Shown: piece after piece, positions 49,097-57,300 of the stretch
Layout of the letters: every line of letters begins with the position of its first letter
How positions within the stretch are numbered: the stretch's first letter is position 1
DNA from: Croceibacterium xixiisoli
GTDB lineage: Bacteria > Pseudomonadota > Alphaproteobacteria > Sphingomonadales > Sphingomonadaceae
DNA: 64,000 nucleotides
Assembly: GCF_009827305.1 (NCBI RefSeq)
Contig: NZ_WTYJ01000002.1
Coordinates: 310,001 to 374,000 of the forward strand
Direction: 5' to 3'
The notes under the pieces: generated by a model
The model's database searches: none
Seen by the model: the letters and a program-made list of their open reading frames with translations, nothing else
Told to the model about the DNA's origin: nothing
Made by a program: the position numbers and the translations under genes

Positions 49097-49463
49097 GACG
49101 GGCAAACAGGGCGGGGCAAACAGGGCGGGGCGTCTCCAATGTCCCTCCCGCGCCCAACCACCTTTATCCGCTCGGCCTGAACCTGTCCGAGGCCAGCCAC
49201 TCCGGTGTGGATTCCGCTCTGCGCGGGAATGCCAAGGGTACGTGATCGTTTTGATTGGTCATTCCCGCGCAGGCGGGAATCCAGTTGCAACGTCTCGACA
49301 AACGGCATCACCAGGCGGCTCGACCATCGTCAGCAGGTGACCGGCTTCCATGACCATGGCCGTCCGGCTGAGCGAACGGATCGACCGATCCATGGCGCAT
49401 TCAGCCTTCACCTGCGCTATTTGGCCGACTCACACTTCTCGTCCCCAGGCAAGGAACCCCATC
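49097..49463. other. Intergenic region with dispersed repeats
   Basis: 367 bp without a supported gene. It holds a tandem 15-bp duplication (GGGCAAACAGGGCGG at about 49100), one copy of a CTCGGCCTGA..GAGGCC dispersed repeat (49170-49195) and an inverted pair of GGGAATxCC-type elements (about 49208-49233 and 49260-49284, CATTCCCGCGCAGGCGGGAA). The aldehyde dehydrogenase promoter must lie in the last part. Confidence 0.6.
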
Positions 49464-51014
49464 ATGGCGGATATGACAGCACAAGCCCCGGCAGATACCT
49501 CCGCCGATCACCTGCAGACGCTGGCCCCGCTGGTGATCGACGGGGATGAAATCGAAACCGGCGACAGTTTCGACGTCCACGATCCGGGCCGTCCGTCGCA
49601 AGTGGTCGGTCGCGCCATTTCCGCCACCGGCGATCAGGCCGAACGCGCCGTCGATGGCGCCGCGCGCGCGTGGAAGGATTGGAGCCGCCATGCTCCCGAA
49701 CATCGCGCCGAATTGCTGCTGGCCGCCATTGATGGCCTGACTGCCGATGCTGCCGCCCGCGCGCGCATCCTGACGCGCGAAAACGGCAAGGTGCTGATGG
49801 AATCCAACATCGAAATGCACGTCTTTGCCGGCCGCTGCCGCATGGCCGCTGAACTCGCGCCCGAACTCTCGAAGGTGCAGGTGCTGGCGCCCGAAACCCA
49901 GGAACCGGAACCCGGCATCGACGCCAATGGCCGCCCGCGCACGCGCCCGCCGATCCCGCTGCGGTCCGAAGTGTCGCATCTGCCGCTCGGCGTGGTGACG
50001 ATCATCGTGCCTTACAACTGGCCGCTTGCGATCCTCGCCGCCAGCCTGCCCTATGCGCTGGTCGCCGGGAACACCGTGATCGTGAAGGCGCCCCCGGCTA
50101 CGCCGCTGGCCACCACGCTGGTGCTGCGCGATCTCGCCCGCCGCCTGCCGCCGGGCGTGCTCAGCGTCGTCCATGGCAGCAATGATGCGGTGGCCCCGCT
50201 GATCGTCGATTCGCGCATCCGCCGCCTGGTGTTCACCGGCAGCACGCCGGCCGGCCAGCGGATGATGGAAATGTGCGCCGGCAATCTCGCCCGCGTCACC
50301 CTGGAACTGGGCGGCAATGATCCGGCTCTCGTCCTCGATGATGCTGATCTGGATGCCGCCGCCATTCAGCGGCTGACCATCAGTTCCTTCCTCACCACCG
50401 GGCAGGTCTGCATGGGCGTGAAGCGCATCTATGTGCACCGCTCACGCTACGATGAAGTGGTGGAAGGGATGTCGGGCGTGCTGTCCCACTTCCGCATCGG
50501 CCATGGGCTCGATCCGCAATCCTCCATGGGCCCGCTCAACAATGAACGGCAGCGTGATATCGTCCGCCAGATGCTGGATGAAGCGCGCAACGCCGGCCAT
50601 GAAGTCCGCGAATTCGGCACCCTGTCCGATGATGCGGAACAGAGCGGCGGCTGGTACATGCGCCCCAGCCTGGTGCTGAACCCGGATCGGGCGCTGGCCA
50701 TCGTCGATCAGGAACAGTTTGGCCCCAGCGTGCCAATCCTGCCCTTCGACGATCTTGATCCGCTGGTCGATGAACTCAACGATCACTGGTCCGGCCTCAC
50801 CTCGTCAGTGTGGAGCGGCAATCCCGATCGCGCCGCCAGCGTGGCCCGCTCGCTGCGCACCGGCACCACCTGGATCAACAACGCCAACGCCGTCGCCCAG
50901 GACGACCGCGCCCCCTTCGGCGGCTTCCGCGCCAGCGGCGTCGGCCGCGAACTGGGCCGTGAGGGTCTGTTTGAATTCACCGAGGCCCACACGATCACCT
51001 GGCCGGCGGCTTAA
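49464..51014 (+). CDS. NAD(P)-dependent aldehyde dehydrogenase
   Basis: 516 aa. Catalytic Cys in TTGQVCMGVKR, general base Glu in LELGGNDPALV, cofactor motif VFTGSTPAGQRM, and PYNWPLAI all match the ALDH superfamily. It oxidises an aldehyde to the acid; substrate unknown. ATG 49464 is chosen (AAGGAACCCC upstream); a start 38 codons earlier is open but falls in repeat-rich sequence. A LysR/SDR pair and a second ALDH follow, suggesting an aldehyde-detoxification or catabolic region. Confidence 0.9.
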   Translation: MADMTAQAPADTSADHLQTLAPLVIDGDEIETGDSFDVHDPGRPSQVVGRAISATGDQAERAVDGAARAWKDWSRHAPEHRAELLLAAIDGLTADAAARARILTRENGKVLMESNIEMHVFAGRCRMAAELAPELSKVQVLAPETQEPEPGIDANGRPRTRPPIPLRSEVSHLPLGVVTIIVPYNWPLAILAASLPYALVAGNTVIVKAPPATPLATTLVLRDLARRLPPGVLSVVHGSNDAVAPLIVDSRIRRLVFTGSTPAGQRMMEMCAGNLARVTLELGGNDPALVLDDADLDAAAIQRLTISSFLTTGQVCMGVKRIYVHRSRYDEVVEGMSGVLSHFRIGHGLDPQSSMGPLNNERQRDIVRQMLDEARNAGHEVREFGTLSDDAEQSGGWYMRPSLVLNPDRALAIVDQEQFGPSVPILPFDDLDPLVDELNDHWSGLTSSVWSGNPDRAASVARSLRTGTTWINNANAVAQDDRAPFGGFRASGVGRELGREGLFEFTEAHTITWPAA

Positions 51015-51025
51015 GGGGAAGGGCA

Positions 51026-51086
51026 CAGCACAACCTGCCTCCCCTCCCGCTTGCGGGAGGGGCCGGGGGTGGGCCAGCGCAACCTC
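51026..51086. repeat. 61-bp direct repeat, copy 1
   Basis: Matches 53190-53250 at 59 of 61 positions. Its core CCCTCCCGC-TTGC-GGGAGGG is a strong hairpin directly after the ALDH stop, so it may serve as terminator for that gene. Copy 2 lies upstream of the second ALDH. A CTCGGCCTGA-type repeat (51126-51149) follows. Confidence 0.8.
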
Positions 51087-51183
51087 AGCGCCGGTCAACC
51101 ACCAGCCCCCAACCACCCACACCCGCTCGGCCTGAGCCCGTCGAAGGCCAATCACCTCCACCCGAGCCCAAGCCGCCCACACC

Positions 51184-51957
51184 CTACTTGGTCGTATAAC
51201 CGCCGTTGACCAGAATGGTCTGCCCGGTCATCCACCAGCCTTCGGATACCAGGAACCGGATCCAGGGCACGATATCCTCGATATGGGTCAGCCCGGTGGG
51301 GGTGGAGGGGGAAAGGGCCGCCGCCGTCTTGTGGTAAGCCTGCGCTTCCGGGCTTTCCGCCGGGTAGAAGAACGGCGTATCCATCGGGCCCGGGCCGATC
51401 GCGGTCACCGAAATGCCCCGGTCGCCGAATTCCTTGGATGCCGCGCGGGTGAAATGTTCCACCGGCGCCTTGGTCCCGGCATAGCTGGAATAGAACGGGG
51501 TATAGGCGCCCAGCAGCGACGTCACCAGCGTGCAGATCTTGCCATTGTCGTTCAGCGCCTTGCCGGCTTCCTTGATGAAGAAGAACGCGGCCTTCGAATT
51601 GACGTCGGTCATCGCATCATATTCGGCTTCGCTGATCTCGATCATCGGCTTCTTCAACACCTTGCCCACGGTGTTGATGGCAATGTCGGGCCGGCCGATC
51701 GCGGCAATCGTGTCGGCGAACAGCTTCTCATTCGCCCCGGCTGTGGTGAGATCGGCCTGGAAGGCAACCGCTTCAACGCCGGCGGCCCGGATCGCGGCCA
51801 CGGTGGCCTCGGTCTCGTCCCTGCTGCCCGGGGTGTTGTAATGCACGGCAATCGCCTTGGCGCCCAGCGCAGCGAAATCGCGCGCGATCAGCCCACCCAG
51901 ATTCTTGCCACCCCCGGCAATCAGAACGGTCTTTCGTGCAATACCATGATCAGCCAT
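51184..51957 (-). CDS. Short-chain dehydrogenase/reductase
   Basis: 257 aa. Cofactor motif LIAGGGKNLGGLIARDFA (a GxxxGxG variant, about 11-28), NTVG, active-site Ser in SLLGAYTPFYSSYAGTKAPVEHFTRAASKEFG with Tyr and Lys of YxxxK, and DTPFFYPAE. The reductase acts on an unknown carbonyl. ATG 51957 with AAAAAGGAG upstream. Divergent from a LysR gene across a 131-bp gap that contains a perfect inverted repeat, so probably its target. Confidence 0.88.
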   Translation of the reverse strand: MADHGIARKTVLIAGGGKNLGGLIARDFAALGAKAIAVHYNTPGSRDETEATVAAIRAAGVEAVAFQADLTTAGANEKLFADTIAAIGRPDIAINTVGKVLKKPMIEISEAEYDAMTDVNSKAAFFFIKEAGKALNDNGKICTLVTSLLGAYTPFYSSYAGTKAPVEHFTRAASKEFGDRGISVTAIGPGPMDTPFFYPAESPEAQAYHKTAAALSPSTPTGLTHIEDIVPWIRFLVSEGWWMTGQTILVNGGYTTK

Positions 51958-52034
51958 CGGCGTTCTCCTTTTTACAATTTTTACAATTGCATACGGCTGA
52001 CAATGGAATATCCGGCTGGCATTGACCGATAAAG

Positions 52035-52060
52035 CCGACCACTCTGACATCAGTGGTCGG
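52035..52060. promoter_or_regulatory. Operator-like inverted repeat between SDR and LysR genes
   Basis: CCGACCACT (52035-52043) and AGTGGTCGG (52052-52060) are perfect 9-bp arms around CTGACATC. They lie 28 nt upstream of the lysR ATG in the divergent region. Closer to the SDR gene there is also a direct repeat of TTTTTACAA (51969-51987). Confidence 0.65.
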
Positions 52061-52088
52061 AAAATCTGGACAATCGGGGGCACGTCCG

Positions 52089-53000
52089 ATGGATCGAATT
52101 GATTTGTTTCGTGTTTTCAGTCGCGTGGTGGAATGCGCCAGCTTTACCCGGGCCGCGGATACATTGGACATTCCCCGATCCTCGGTTTCTGCGGCGGTGC
52201 AGGAGCTTGAACAAAGGGTCGGTGCGCGCCTGCTTCACCGCACGACCAGGCGGGTTTCGCTCAGCCAGGATGGCATGGCGCTTTACGAACGGTGTCAGCG
52301 GATCCTGGCCGAGGTGGAAGATGCCGAAAACCTGTTTCAGCGCTCGGCAGACCAGCAGGCGGGCCGGCTGCGGGTGGATGTGCCGGGCCGGATTGGCCGG
52401 CTGGTCATCGCCCCGGCCCTGCCGCAATTTCTCGACGCCCATCCGCACATCGATGTCGTGCTGGGGGTGACCGATCGCGCGGTGGATCTGGTCGAAGACA
52501 GCGTGGATTGCGTGCTGCGCATCGGCCCGCTCGCCGATTCCCCGCTGATCGCCCGCAACATCGGCCTGCTGCCGCTGATCAATGTCGCCAGCCCGGCCTA
52601 TCTGGACCGCCACGGCGTGCCCGCCAGCCCGGATGCTCTGCTGCAGAACCACCACGCCGTCGCCTACGCCTCCCCATCGAATGGCCGGGTGGAAGATTGG
52701 GAATGGCTGGCCGATGGCACGCTGCACACCGCCCGGCTGCCCGCCCGGGTCACGGTCAACAGTGCGGAGGCGAGCATCGCCTGCTGCCTGGCCGGGCTCG
52801 GGTTGATCCAGATCCCCGCCTATGACGTCCGCGCCCACATTGATGCCGGCGAACTGGTGGAGGTGCTGCCCCAATTCCGCGCCGAACCCATGCCCATGCG
52901 CCTGCTGTTCCCCCACCGCCGCCATGTCTCGGGCCGGGTCCGCGTCTTCGCCGACTGGCTGGCCGCGCTGCTGCATCGCCAATTGCTGATGGCAGGCTGA
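52089..53000 (+). CDS. LysR-family transcriptional regulator
   Basis: 303 aa. HTH at about residues 5-35 (LFRVFSRVVECASFTRAADTLDIPRSSVSAAVQELEQRVG), then a LysR substrate domain (RLRVDVPGRIGRLVIAPALPQFLDAHPHIDVVLGVTDRAVDLVEDSVDCVLRIG). It is of the branch with RSSVS in the recognition helix, common for regulators of neighbouring oxidoreductases. Divergent from the SDR gene; the inverted repeat 52035-52060 is its likely site. Confidence 0.9.
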   Translation: MDRIDLFRVFSRVVECASFTRAADTLDIPRSSVSAAVQELEQRVGARLLHRTTRRVSLSQDGMALYERCQRILAEVEDAENLFQRSADQQAGRLRVDVPGRIGRLVIAPALPQFLDAHPHIDVVLGVTDRAVDLVEDSVDCVLRIGPLADSPLIARNIGLLPLINVASPAYLDRHGVPASPDALLQNHHAVAYASPSNGRVEDWEWLADGTLHTARLPARVTVNSAEASIACCLAGLGLIQIPAYDVRAHIDAGELVEVLPQFRAEPMPMRLLFPHRRHVSGRVRVFADWLAALLHRQLLMAG

Positions 53001-53426
53001 GCGGGTGGGACCGATCCCGCTTGCCCAACATGCCAGCCCCTCAACACGTTTCCCGCGTGTCCAACCACCACCCCCGCTCGGCCTGAGCCCGTCGAAGGCC
53101 AGCCACCAACACCCGCGCCCACGCGACAATGGTGCCAGCACCCTTCGACGGGCTCAGGGTGAACGGGGAGGGGGCACCCAGGCGCAACACAGCACAACCT
53201 GACTCCCCTACCGCTTGCGGGAGGGGCCGGGGGTGGGCCAGCGCAACCTCGAAGCCCACAACCCCAAGCCCACAACCCCAAGCCCACAACCCCAAGCCCA
53301 CAACCCCAAGCCCACAACCACCACAATCGCCCGCATCTACAACGCTTGTCTTTGCCCGCGCTGACCACCTACAAGGCGCGGCATAACATCAACCCTGTTC
53401 ATCACAGTGAGAGGCGCATTACCCCC
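53001..53426. other. Repeat-rich intergenic region
   Basis: 426 bp with no supported gene. Contents in order: a CCTGAGCCCGTCGAAGG repeat (about 53083) and its inverted copy (53142-53158) forming a 17-bp perfect inverted pair; copy 2 of the 61-bp repeat (53190-53250); and a 14-bp tandem repeat (53252-53320). The promoter of the second ALDH is presumably after 53330. Confidence 0.75.
53252..53320. repeat. 14-bp tandem repeat, about five copies
   Basis: Unit AAGCCCACAACCCC repeated four full times plus a partial fifth. Perfect copies imply recent slippage and possible length variation among strains. It lies about 105 bp upstream of the ALDH start at 53427. Confidence 0.9.
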
Positions 53427-54758
53427 ATGACCACGCAGGATCAGTCGCAGGATATCGCACGCATCTTCGCCTTACAGCAGGCCAATCAGTGGAATGTGAA
53501 GGCCAGCAGCGCCGCCGATCGCAAGGCCAAGCTGGCGAAGCTGAAGGCCGCCGTAGAGGCCCATGCCGATGACATCGTCGCCGCCGTGCGCGAAGACACG
53601 CGCAAGCCGGTCGGCGAAATCCGCGTCACCGAAGTGATGAACATCACCGCCAATATCCAGCGCAATATCGACAATCTCGATGCTTGGATGACCCCGACCG
53701 AGGTCACCCCCTCGCTCAACCCGGCGGATCGCGCGCAGATCGTCTATGAAGCGCGCGGCGTCTGCCTGATCCTGGGCCCATGGAACTTCCCGCTCGGCCT
53801 CACGCTCGGCCCGGTGGCCGCCGCGGTCGCCGCCGGCAATTGCTGCATGGTGAAGCTCACCGATCTGTGCCCGGCCACCGCACGCATCGCCGGGGTGATC
53901 CTGCGCGAAGTGTTCGATGAAAACGAGGTCGCCCTGTTCGAAGGCGATGTCAGCGTCGCCACCGCACTGCTCGAACTGCCGTTCAACCACATCTTCTTCA
54001 CCGGCAGCACCCGCGTGGGCCGGATCGTCGCGGCCGCAGCGGCCAAGCATCTCGCCAGCGTCACGCTGGAACTGGGTGGCAAATCGCCGGTCATCATCGA
54101 TGACGGGGCCGATATCGACGCCATCGGCGCGGCGCTGGCCGGTGCCAAGCAGTTCAACGGCGGCCAGGCCTGCATCTGCCCCGATTATGTCTTCGTGAAG
54201 CCGGAACAAAAGGATCGGCTGGTCGAGGTGTTCGGCGCCAAGGTGAAGGAAAACCTCTACGCCGAAGGCAGCATCAACAAGGAAGGCATCGCCCAGATCG
54301 TCAACGCCGGCAATTTCTCCCGCGTGAAGACCTTGTTCGATGATGCCGTGGCCAAGGGCGCGACCGTGGCCGTGGGCGGCGAACTGGAAGAGGGCGATCT
54401 GACCATCCACCCGACCCTGCTGACCGATGTCACGCCGGACATGGCCATTCTGCAGGAAGAAATCTTCGCCCCGCTGCTGCCGGTCATGACCTATGACAAG
54501 CTGGACGATGCGATCGATTACATCGCCGCGCGGGACAAGCCGCTGGCGCTGTATATCTTCAGCAAGGATCAGGACAATGTCGATCGGGTGCTCAACCGCA
54601 CCTCATCGGGCGGGGTCACCGTCAATGGCGTGTTCTCGCATTATCTGGAAAACCACCTGCCGTTCGGCGGCGTGAACCAGAGCGGCACGGGCAGCTACCA
54701 CGGCTATTTCGGGTTCAAGGCGTTCTCCCACGAACGCGCCGTCTATCTGCATCAGTAA
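53427..54758 (+). CDS. Aldehyde dehydrogenase, ALDH3-like
   Basis: 443 aa, the shorter class-3/coniferyl-aldehyde type. ARGVCLILGPWNFPLGLTLGPVAAAVAAGN, FFTGSTRVGRIV, base Glu in LELGGKSPVII, catalytic Cys in NGGQACICPD and PFGGVNQSGTGSYHGYFGFKAFSHERAV at the C-terminus. Oxidises aliphatic or aromatic aldehydes with NAD(P). Ends in a good intrinsic terminator. Confidence 0.92.
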   Translation: MTTQDQSQDIARIFALQQANQWNVKASSAADRKAKLAKLKAAVEAHADDIVAAVREDTRKPVGEIRVTEVMNITANIQRNIDNLDAWMTPTEVTPSLNPADRAQIVYEARGVCLILGPWNFPLGLTLGPVAAAVAAGNCCMVKLTDLCPATARIAGVILREVFDENEVALFEGDVSVATALLELPFNHIFFTGSTRVGRIVAAAAAKHLASVTLELGGKSPVIIDDGADIDAIGAALAGAKQFNGGQACICPDYVFVKPEQKDRLVEVFGAKVKENLYAEGSINKEGIAQIVNAGNFSRVKTLFDDAVAKGATVAVGGELEEGDLTIHPTLLTDVTPDMAILQEEIFAPLLPVMTYDKLDDAIDYIAARDKPLALYIFSKDQDNVDRVLNRTSSGGVTVNGVFSHYLENHLPFGGVNQSGTGSYHGYFGFKAFSHERAVYLHQ

Positions 54759-54767
54759 GAACGGGGG

Positions 54768-54793
54768 CGGGGCTGCTTCGGCAGCCCCGTTTT
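54768..54793 (+). terminator. Intrinsic terminator after ALDH gene
   Basis: CGGGGCTGC-TTCG-GCAGCCCCG: perfect 9-bp stem with a stable TTCG loop followed by TTTTC, 10 bp after the stop. Confidence 0.92.
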
Positions 54794-54846
54794 CATCCAT
54801 AGGGCGCTGATGCCCCCTTGCGCGGGTGTTACCCGGCAACCCGCTT

Positions 54847-55122
54847 TTAGAGTTGGGGCGGCATCGGCGTTGCCGCCGACATTGTCGGCAGGGATGCCGA
54901 TTGCGACACCAGCCTGGGCGCGGTGGCATCTGCCTGCTGCGATACATGCCAGACGCCGCTGCCATCCAGCCGCAGATCAAAGCAATACGCGCCGTCGCGC
55001 AACACCCGCGCGCCGGTGCAGGCCAGATGCTGTACCGCCTGCAAAACGCCAGCAGCGTCGAAGCCGATGAAATCCATCGGTTCTACCGCTTGGTCTATCG
55101 GCAATATCTGAAAATGATGCAT
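54847..55122 (-). CDS. Small hypothetical protein (DUF6894-like style)
   Basis: 91 aa: MHHFQILPIDQAVEPMDFIGFDAAGVLQAVQHLACTGARVLRDGAYCFDLRLDG then a variable Ser/Ala tail. The MxHFxI start and short beta-alpha pattern resemble small alphaproteobacterial proteins of unknown function. ATG 55122 has an AGGAG site 8 nt upstream. The 247-bp stretch after it (55123-55369) shows nothing else. Confidence 0.55.
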   Translation of the reverse strand: MHHFQILPIDQAVEPMDFIGFDAAGVLQAVQHLACTGARVLRDGAYCFDLRLDGSGVWHVSQQADATAPRLVSQSASLPTMSAATPMPPQL

Positions 55123-55369
55123 GAAAAGGCTCCTGACCAAGACGGGAGCACGCGACTATCGTCTCTCTCAGTTATCAGCTCGTCATTTCGTCGCTGACAA
55201 TATCAGCTTGTAACACGGTTGGGTGAGGATAGCGAATCCACCGTCAACAATAACAATCATCGATTTCCAGGCGGGGCCCATCTCGCGGATTTCCGGTGAT
55301 TTATTATTTTACGCAGGCTGGAACTTTTTGCGCCAGGGCATTTTTATGCGCTTCCAACGCGCCTCAATG

Positions 55370-56443
55370 TCAGTTGGCGACCGGCGCGCGGAATCGCGGG
55401 AACACCATGCTGAAACAGGCCCCGCCATCCACCTGGGCATAACCGGCCATGCCGCCATGCAATTGCGCAATGGTCTGCACCACCGCCAGCCCCAGCCCGC
55501 TGCCCTTGATCGGATCGTTCATGTCGCGATAGCGGCGAAACGGCTCGAAGGCATATTCGACGAAGTCCGGCGGCAGGCCGGGCCCCTCGTCCTGCACCTC
55601 GATCCGCACCTGATCCCTCGTCAGCCGCAGCCGCACCAGCGCCAGGCCCGGGCGGGCATGGCGGCGGATGTTTTCCAGCAGCGCGATCAGCGCCTGCCGG
55701 ATGCGGGCGATATCGACATCGGCTGTCCCATCCTCCAGATCGAGGATCAGCTGGAACCCGGCATCGGCCAGCGGATCGCGCATCAGCCCGGTGATGATCT
55801 CCGTTTCGGCGGCGAGGTCCACCCGGCGGATCGCCGCTTCCAGATGGCCGCCGTCCATCAGGCTCACGATCCGCAGATCCTCGATCAGGTGGGCCAGCCC
55901 GTTCACATGGCTGACCAGGGATGTGAACAGCGCCGGTTCCGGCTGGAACACCCCATCGGCCAGCCCCTGCAACCGCCCGCTCAGGATGGTGACGGGCGTG
56001 CGCAGCTCATGCGCGATGGTCGCGTTCCAGCGCAGCAGCGCCTCAGCCGATTTCTCCAGCCGGTCGGCCAGGAAATTGTAGTCATTGACCAGCCCGGCCA
56101 CTTCCCCGGTGGGGGTGCGGGCCGGCACCGCGCGCGATGTCAGATCGCCATCGGCCAGCCGCCGCGCGCTCGCCGCCACGGTCACGATCGGCTGCACGAT
56201 ATGGCGGGCCAGCCGCACCGCAAACACGAAGGCCACGCCCGCGCCCACCGCCAGCAGGGTGATCATCATCATCCACTCGATGCCGCCGGGCAGGCCAGCC
56301 TCTTCGGAAATCAGCGAAGGGGCAAATCGCAGCAGCAGGGCATAGAACAGGTACAATCCGGCGAAGGCCATCACCAGCGATGTCACGGTCGCGGTCACCA
56401 TCGACACCGCGATCTGCCGCCCGATCCCCTGAACGCTCTTCAT
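55370..56443 (-). CDS. Sensor histidine kinase (BaeS/AdeS-like)
   Basis: 357 aa. Two membrane helices (about 12-40 and 58-80), a HAMP domain (about 80-132), H-box AHELRTP with phospho-acceptor His145, and ATP-binding ALLENIRRHARPG, DEGPGLP and GSGLGLAVVQ. Partner of the response regulator 13 bp upstream on the same strand; the pair is divergent from an RND efflux operon it probably regulates, like AdeRS-AdeABC or BaeSR-Mdt. Confidence 0.9.
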   Translation of the reverse strand: MKSVQGIGRQIAVSMVTATVTSLVMAFAGLYLFYALLLRFAPSLISEEAGLPGGIEWMMMITLLAVGAGVAFVFAVRLARHIVQPIVTVAASARRLADGDLTSRAVPARTPTGEVAGLVNDYNFLADRLEKSAEALLRWNATIAHELRTPVTILSGRLQGLADGVFQPEPALFTSLVSHVNGLAHLIEDLRIVSLMDGGHLEAAIRRVDLAAETEIITGLMRDPLADAGFQLILDLEDGTADVDIARIRQALIALLENIRRHARPGLALVRLRLTRDQVRIEVQDEGPGLPPDFVEYAFEPFRRYRDMNDPIKGSGLGLAVVQTIAQLHGGMAGYAQVDGGACFSMVFPRFRAPVAN

Positions 56444-56456
56444 CCGCCGCGCTCCT

Positions 56457-57158
56457 TCAACCGCCCGCCAGCCGGAAACCGACCCCGCGCACATTGCTGA
56501 CCATGCCCGGCGCACCGGCATCCTGCAGCTTGCGCCGCAGCTTGCTCAGATGGCTGTCCACCGTCCGGTCCAGCGCGTCACCGCCGGGCAGGCAGGCATC
56601 GACCAGTTCCCCGCGCGAAAACACCCGCCGCGGCGCGCGGGCCATATGGGCCAGCAGGCGGAACTCGGTCAGCGTCAGCGGCAATTCGCCCGACTGCTGG
56701 CCGCTCGCCTCATCCATGACGCGGGCGATATGGCTTTCCAAATCGATCTCGATCCCGCCCAGCCGCAACACCGTGCCATCGCTCGCGGCCGACCGGCGCA
56801 GCACCGCGCGGGCGCGCGCGGCGACTTCGGCGGCGTTGAACGGCTTGACTACATAATCATCCGCCCCGATCCGCAGCGCCTGCAGCTTGTCGATATCCTG
56901 GTCCAGCGCGGTCAGCATGATCACCGGCGTGCTGCCGCGATGGCGCAGCTCGGCCAGCACCTGCCATCCATCCATTCGGGGCATCTGCACATCCAGGATC
57001 ACCAGGTCCGGCTTCAGCGTCTGATGGATTTCCAGCGCCGCCCGCCCGTCCGCCGCCCGGATCGTGCGAAACCCTTCCCGTTCAAGATAGGCCATGATCA
57101 CCTCGGCGATCTCGGCCTCGTCCTCGGTCACCAGCACCAGCGCGTTATCGATATTCAT
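56457..57158 (-). CDS. OmpR-family response regulator (BaeR/AdeR-like)
   Basis: 233 aa. Receiver domain with phospho-acceptor Asp56 (LVILDVQMP) and Lys105 (VVKPF), then a winged-helix effector (LTLTEFRLLAHMARAPRRVFSRGELVDACL... LRRKLQDAGAPGMVSNVRGVGFRL). Encoded before the kinase in a two-gene operon. ATG 57158 faces the efflux operon across 142 bp. Confidence 0.92.
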   Translation of the reverse strand: MNIDNALVLVTEDEAEIAEVIMAYLEREGFRTIRAADGRAALEIHQTLKPDLVILDVQMPRMDGWQVLAELRHRGSTPVIMLTALDQDIDKLQALRIGADDYVVKPFNAAEVAARARAVLRRSAASDGTVLRLGGIEIDLESHIARVMDEASGQQSGELPLTLTEFRLLAHMARAPRRVFSRGELVDACLPGGDALDRTVDSHLSKLRRKLQDAGAPGMVSNVRGVGFRLAGG

Positions 57159-57300
57159 TGTCGCCTCCGCCGCCCTCCATACGCCCGGTGGACGGGGTCG
57201 GCCATCCGTCTCCACACTTCCTCAACACTTCCTCCACAAAGGCTCGACACGACAGGATCAGAGGCCTTCGCAATTGCAGCATTGGCACTGGATTCCCGGA

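Noticed and set aside
53252-53320. CRISPR-like repeats
   Set aside because: Unit is 14 bp, contiguous, with no spacers and no cas genes in the window; it is a simple tandem repeat.
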